Assembly: GCA_017441825.1 (NCBI GenBank)
Contig: JAFRVD010000039.1
Location: forward strand, 1 to 62,290
Direction of reading: 5' to 3'
From: Lachnospiraceae bacterium
Lineage (GTDB): Bacteria; Bacillota; Clostridia; Lachnospirales; Lachnospiraceae
DNA: 62,290 bases
Position numbers and translations under genes: made by a program. Each line of letters opens with the position of its first letter. Within the stretch, counting starts at the first letter, position 1. The notes under the pieces were generated by a model. That model was given only the letters and a program-made list of their open reading frames with translations. It made no database searches and was not told where the DNA came from. Positions 59,967-62,290 of this stretch are shown piece after piece.

Positions 59967-61673
59967 TTACGCCCTGACGGGCAGGATCACCGCCGATGGC
60001 GTCTTCCCGCCGTAGCACACCGTCTCTACAGCCGGCACCGTCTCACGGATGACCGACCAGACGCCCGCCTTGTTCGGGTGCACCGCGTACTCCGGGAAGT
60101 TCGACGAACTCACGTCCACACGGAGCCTCGAGCCTTTTTTCAGCATCCACGCCACGTCCCACGTTTCGATCCGGATCTTCACGAGCTCATTCGGCGTATA
60201 CGTGATGCGGTCCGGAGAGTCATTCCGGTACGCGAGAGTGGTGATGCCGTTCCGGATGTTGTAGGCCTCGCCGTTTTCAAAGACCTCCATGAGCTTTACG
60301 GTAAAGCAGGTGTCTTCGGCATCCGAACGTACATAGAGCTCCACGGCAGGCTTTCCGAGGATCGTGAGGTCTTCAGTGAGGGGCTCTGACACAAAGCTGA
60401 TAATATCCGGCCTTGAGTCGGGCCCCGGCTGCAGCCGCGAACCGACCTCCTGCTGGGACGCAAAGAGGGATTCCGCGCCGTGGGAACGCACCGGGTCCTC
60501 CGGGTCGTACGTGTAGCTGCGTTCAGCGGGCTCTCCGGGTTCAGGAAGAAGCGTGCCGCCCTCCCCCAGGTACAACCGTTTTTCGGCCTCAACCGGGACC
60601 GGATATTCGGGAAGCTCGATCCATTTGTCCGCGCCGATCACATACCAGCGGATCTTCCTTTCCGGCGTCTTCCCTTCCACGAGGATCTCGTAAAACCAGG
60701 CGAACATCTCCGGGACCTGTCTGCTCCACCCGTTCTGCTGGTCCGGGTGGCCGTAGATGGCCGGCTGGAAGCTGTGGTTCCACGGACCGATCTCAAGAGT
60801 AGACGTCCCGACGGCTTCCGGATTCAGTGCCGTGTAGCCGTGGAGGGCCGAGCCCAGATGGTGGTCGTACCAGCCTTCCACAATAAATACGGGATACGTC
60901 ACCTTCTCGGGAATTTCGCGGAGCTGCTTCCAGAGGCCTTCCTTCCAGTATTCATCAGTCCGCGACGTGTTCGTGATCCAGTCGCGGTACCACTGGAGTT
61001 TTCCGCCCCAGAGAGCTTCATCGACCTCGACCTGGGGCCGGTACGCAGCGCTTTCGAGGTAGTCCGCCTCGACCTTTCTTCCGGCGTTCCCCATGGCCCA
61101 GGCAGTCAGGATGTCCTGGCGGAACAACCCGTCCTTGTACGCAGAGGTGTGGCGGTTCGTGCCGTATACCGTGAGGTACATCGTTTTGAGCTTTTCAGGT
61201 ACAGCGTCCGCCATGATCCAGCCGGTGAACGCGAGGTAGCTGCCGCCCTGGTAGCCCATGACGAGGACGTCGTCGCGTGCTTCAAGGTATTGGAGGAGGG
61301 AGAGGCCATCGGCGCGGTCGTTGACGTTCGGTTCCCACACACCCTCGCTGCCGCCGGTGCCCCGGCACATCTGAAAGACGTAGGCGAAGCCCCGCTTCGC
61401 GTACTCGAGGGCCGTCGCGCGGCCGATCTCAATGTTATCCGCATAGCACGACCGCTGGACAATGGTTGGCCAGGCCTGCTTCTCCTTCGGCTTCGTGAAC
61501 CAGGTCCGGAGCCCGACCCCGTCTCCCGCGGGGAGCATCATCTCAGTGACCTCAATGTCCTCCTCCCCGTAGAGTACGGGGTACGGGAGGGCGTCGTAGG
61601 CCGCCTTCATCTCCTCCATCATCTTCGCTCTCCGGATATCGGTCTGGGAAAGCTCCTTTTTTTCTTCACTCAT
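59967..61673 (-). CDS. CocE/NonD family hydrolase
   Basis: A 568-residue alpha/beta hydrolase of the X-Pro dipeptidyl-peptidase/CocE group. The core begins TEMMLPAGDGVGLRTWFTKP, the nucleophile elbow is in GYQGGSYLAFTG, WYDHHLG and GPWNHSFQ come later, and a C-terminal jelly-roll domain (about 380-568, LPEYPVPVEAEKRLYLGEGG onward) follows. Members hydrolyse esters or act as acyl-peptide hydrolases or X-prolyl peptidases; a peptidase role would fit the peptide-use theme but is not shown. AGGGGGATAATAA supports the ATG at 61673. No signal peptide. Confidence 0.9.
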   Translation of the reverse strand: MSEEKKELSQTDIRRAKMMEEMKAAYDALPYPVLYGEEDIEVTEMMLPAGDGVGLRTWFTKPKEKQAWPTIVQRSCYADNIEIGRATALEYAKRGFAYVFQMCRGTGGSEGVWEPNVNDRADGLSLLQYLEARDDVLVMGYQGGSYLAFTGWIMADAVPEKLKTMYLTVYGTNRHTSAYKDGLFRQDILTAWAMGNAGRKVEADYLESAAYRPQVEVDEALWGGKLQWYRDWITNTSRTDEYWKEGLWKQLREIPEKVTYPVFIVEGWYDHHLGSALHGYTALNPEAVGTSTLEIGPWNHSFQPAIYGHPDQQNGWSRQVPEMFAWFYEILVEGKTPERKIRWYVIGADKWIELPEYPVPVEAEKRLYLGEGGTLLPEPGEPAERSYTYDPEDPVRSHGAESLFASQQEVGSRLQPGPDSRPDIISFVSEPLTEDLTILGKPAVELYVRSDAEDTCFTVKLMEVFENGEAYNIRNGITTLAYRNDSPDRITYTPNELVKIRIETWDVAWMLKKGSRLRVDVSSSNFPEYAVHPNKAGVWSVIRETVPAVETVCYGGKTPSAVILPVRA

Positions 61674-61717
61674 ATTTATTATCCCCCTGTGGTTCCGCTT
61701 TCTTGTATCTATTTTCA

Positions 61718-61747
61718 ACTATATCATACTGCTCCTGAAAAAGTCAC
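61718..61747 (-). promoter_or_regulatory. Putative promoter of the CocE-type gene
   Basis: On the minus strand GTGACT (61742-61747), an 18-bp spacer and TATAGT (61718-61723). It is moderately similar to consensus, about 45 bp upstream of the start. Confidence 0.45.
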
Positions 61748-61773
61748 GGAGAATTATCTTATTAACAGATTAT

Positions 61774-61782
61774 TGCCATAAT
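61774..61782 (+). promoter_or_regulatory. Possible extended -10 promoter of structured element copy 2
   Basis: TG-C-CATAAT (61774-61782) is a 5/6 match to the -10 with a TG extension. The predicted start, near 61789, coincides with the 5' edge of the structured element. The -35 is weak. Confidence 0.4.
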
Positions 61783-61784
61783 CA

Positions 61785-62045
61785 GGCGGGCAAGGGAGGC
61801 CATATGGTCCATCGTCTTGCACAGCTCAACGATGATCAGCGGCGGAAAGGAGAAATGTGTCTCGGACGTGCGGATTCGCGAGGCTAACGGACAGTGAGAA
61901 GCGTAGCTTCGAACGTGCAGGAGCTGCAGCGAATAAGCCGCATGCGACGAGTAGGAAACGCAGCGTTAGCACGGAGAGACACATTTTCCTGACGCCGCGT
62001 TCGTGCAGTACCCCGGAGTGGACCATATGGCGACCGACATCCGCC
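61785..62045 (+). ncRNA. Structured repeat element, copy 2
   Basis: Nested helices: GGCGG/CCGCC (61785-61789 with 62041-62045), CCATATGGTCCA/TGGACCATATGG (61800-61811 with 62019-62030, 12 bp perfect), TGCAC/GTGCA (61818-61822 with 62003-62007), GCGGCG/CGCCGC (61839-61844 with 61993-61998), AAATGTGTCTC/GAGACACATTT (61853-61863 with 61976-61986) and CGTGC/GCACG (61867-61871 with 61969-61973). It is longer than copy 1 because of the inner arm. Its 3' conserved run is identical to copy 1. It could be a long structured small RNA or a palindromic transposable repeat. ORFs inside it are considered spurious. Confidence 0.55.
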
Positions 62046-62062
62046 GTCACTTACGCAGCAAC

Positions 62063-62094
62063 AAAAAAACCGGATCAGTGAAAACTGATCCGGT
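62063..62094 (-). terminator. Terminator of the tRNA-Ile2/tRNA-Val transcript
   Basis: CCGGATCAGT (62070-62079) pairs perfectly with ACTGATCCGG (62084-62093) around GAAA. On the minus strand it is followed by seven T residues (plus A-run 62063-62069). Confidence 0.93.
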
Positions 62095-62102
62095 ATGATG
62101 AG

Positions 62103-62175
62103 TGGGACCTACAGGTCTCGAACCTGTGACCTCCTGCGCGTCAGGCAAGCGCTCTCCCAGCTGAGCTAAGGCCCC
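62103..62175 (-). tRNA. tRNA-Val (anticodon GAC)
   Basis: On the minus strand the acceptor GGGGCCT pairs with AGGTCCC (one G-T wobble), with discriminator A. The anticodon arm CTTGC-CTGACGC-GCAGG exposes GAC, and the T arm is GGTTCGAGACC. It is transcribed after tRNA-Ile2 and followed by a strong terminator. Confidence 0.95.
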
Positions 62176-62199
62176 CTGTTCAATTTTAGGGGGATCGAG

Positions 62200-62273
62200 T
62201 GGACCTTCAGGGACTCGAACCCGGGACCGACCGGTTATGAGCCGGTTGCTCTAACCAACTGAGCTAAAGGTCC
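62200..62273 (-). tRNA. tRNA with anticodon CAT, probably tRNA-Ile2
   Basis: On the minus strand the acceptor GGACCTT pairs with AAGGTCC, with discriminator A. The anticodon arm is ACCGG-CTCATAA-CCGGT. The CTCATAA loop and GGACCTT acceptor resemble tRNA-Ile2, whose C34 is changed to lysidine by TilS to read ATA, as I recall from B. subtilis and E. coli. The alternative is elongator tRNA-Met. It is not the initiator type. Its promoter lies beyond the window. Confidence 0.85.
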
Positions 62274-62290
62274 GTAATATTCCTCAGGAA

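Noticed and set aside
61826-62081. Overlapping ORFs on both strands inside the right-hand structured element
   Set aside because: They arise from an inverted-repeat structure, have no ribosome binding sites, and the inner arm they cover is the variable part. A shared STPEWTIW-like string with the 30-kb locus reflects the common DNA repeat.
1-62290. Prophage, insertion sequence or defence island
   Set aside because: No integrase, transposase, phage structural, restriction or toxin-antitoxin gene could be recognised in any frame.

Overview
The window looks like a piece of chromosome from an anaerobic, fairly GC-rich Bacillota of the class Clostridia, most likely a Lachnospiraceae-type gut commensal. 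The basis is inference from content: a long-form PPi-dependent phosphofructokinase, a glycerol operon with an anaerobic-type FAD/[2Fe-2S] dehydrogenase plus DUF1667, a HemZ-type radical SAM protein beside Rel and RecJ, DUF5688, YqeG next to NrdR, a serpin, strong AGGAGG ribosome binding sites and sigma-A type promoters. No phage, insertion sequence, integrase or CRISPR array is visible. Almost all genes lie on the minus strand. The plus-strand exceptions are tRNA-Gly, the formyl-THF cyclo-ligase/pcp pair, one lipoprotein and one MATE pump.

Layout from left to right. Positions 1-7.2 kb hold tRNA-Gly, a MATE pump and a glycerol/hexuronate cluster (uxuA, glpK, two FAD oxidoreductases, DUF1667). 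7.4-10.9 kb holds a membrane-anchored hypothetical, DUF5688, tRNA-Arg, yqeG, nrdR and a tail-anchored small protein. 10.9-19.4 kb is a complete oligopeptide ABC operon (a small membrane protein, then oppA, B, C, D, F). Its OppC permease carries an extracellular insertion of about 380 residues and its OppA has no lipobox cysteine. 19.5-25.9 kb holds prfC, an M3 oligopeptidase and polyphosphate kinase with a long repetitive N-terminal extension. 26-28.9 kb holds folate salvage, pyroglutamyl peptidase, an SH3-NlpC/P60 hydrolase with a WalR-like site, and tRNA-Gln. 29-41.6 kb is a mixed set of secreted, redox, sugar-handling and metallo-beta-lactamase-fold genes. 41.6-47.6 kb holds a candidate small RNA, hemZ, rel and recJ. 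47.6-52.8 kb holds a carbohydrate-binding-like lipoprotein and a heterodimeric ABC exporter. 52.9-56.7 kb is potABCD. 56.8-61.7 kb holds a serpin, PPi-PFK and a CocE-type hydrolase. The right edge holds a structured element, tRNA-Val and tRNA-Ile2.

The genes suggest a peptide-using, polyamine-importing fermenter: Opp import feeds the M3 oligopeptidase and pyroglutamyl peptidase, glycerol enters through GlpK and the G3P dehydrogenase into a PPi-based glycolysis, and Rel plus polyphosphate kinase handle stress signalling.

The strongest candidate for something undescribed is a two-copy structured element (30009-30171 and 61785-62045). The copies share a 26-nt identical 3' run and a closing double helix, but enclose arms whose sequences differ while base pairing is kept. 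The next most interesting items are the OppC insertion paired with a lipobox-less OppA, the roughly 310-residue extension of Ppk1, a Met-P1 serpin without a signal peptide, a possible orphan small RNA at 41837-41922, and two tandem dyads 32 bp apart upstream of a TPM-type gene. All gene calls were made by eye from the sequence; no database search was run.
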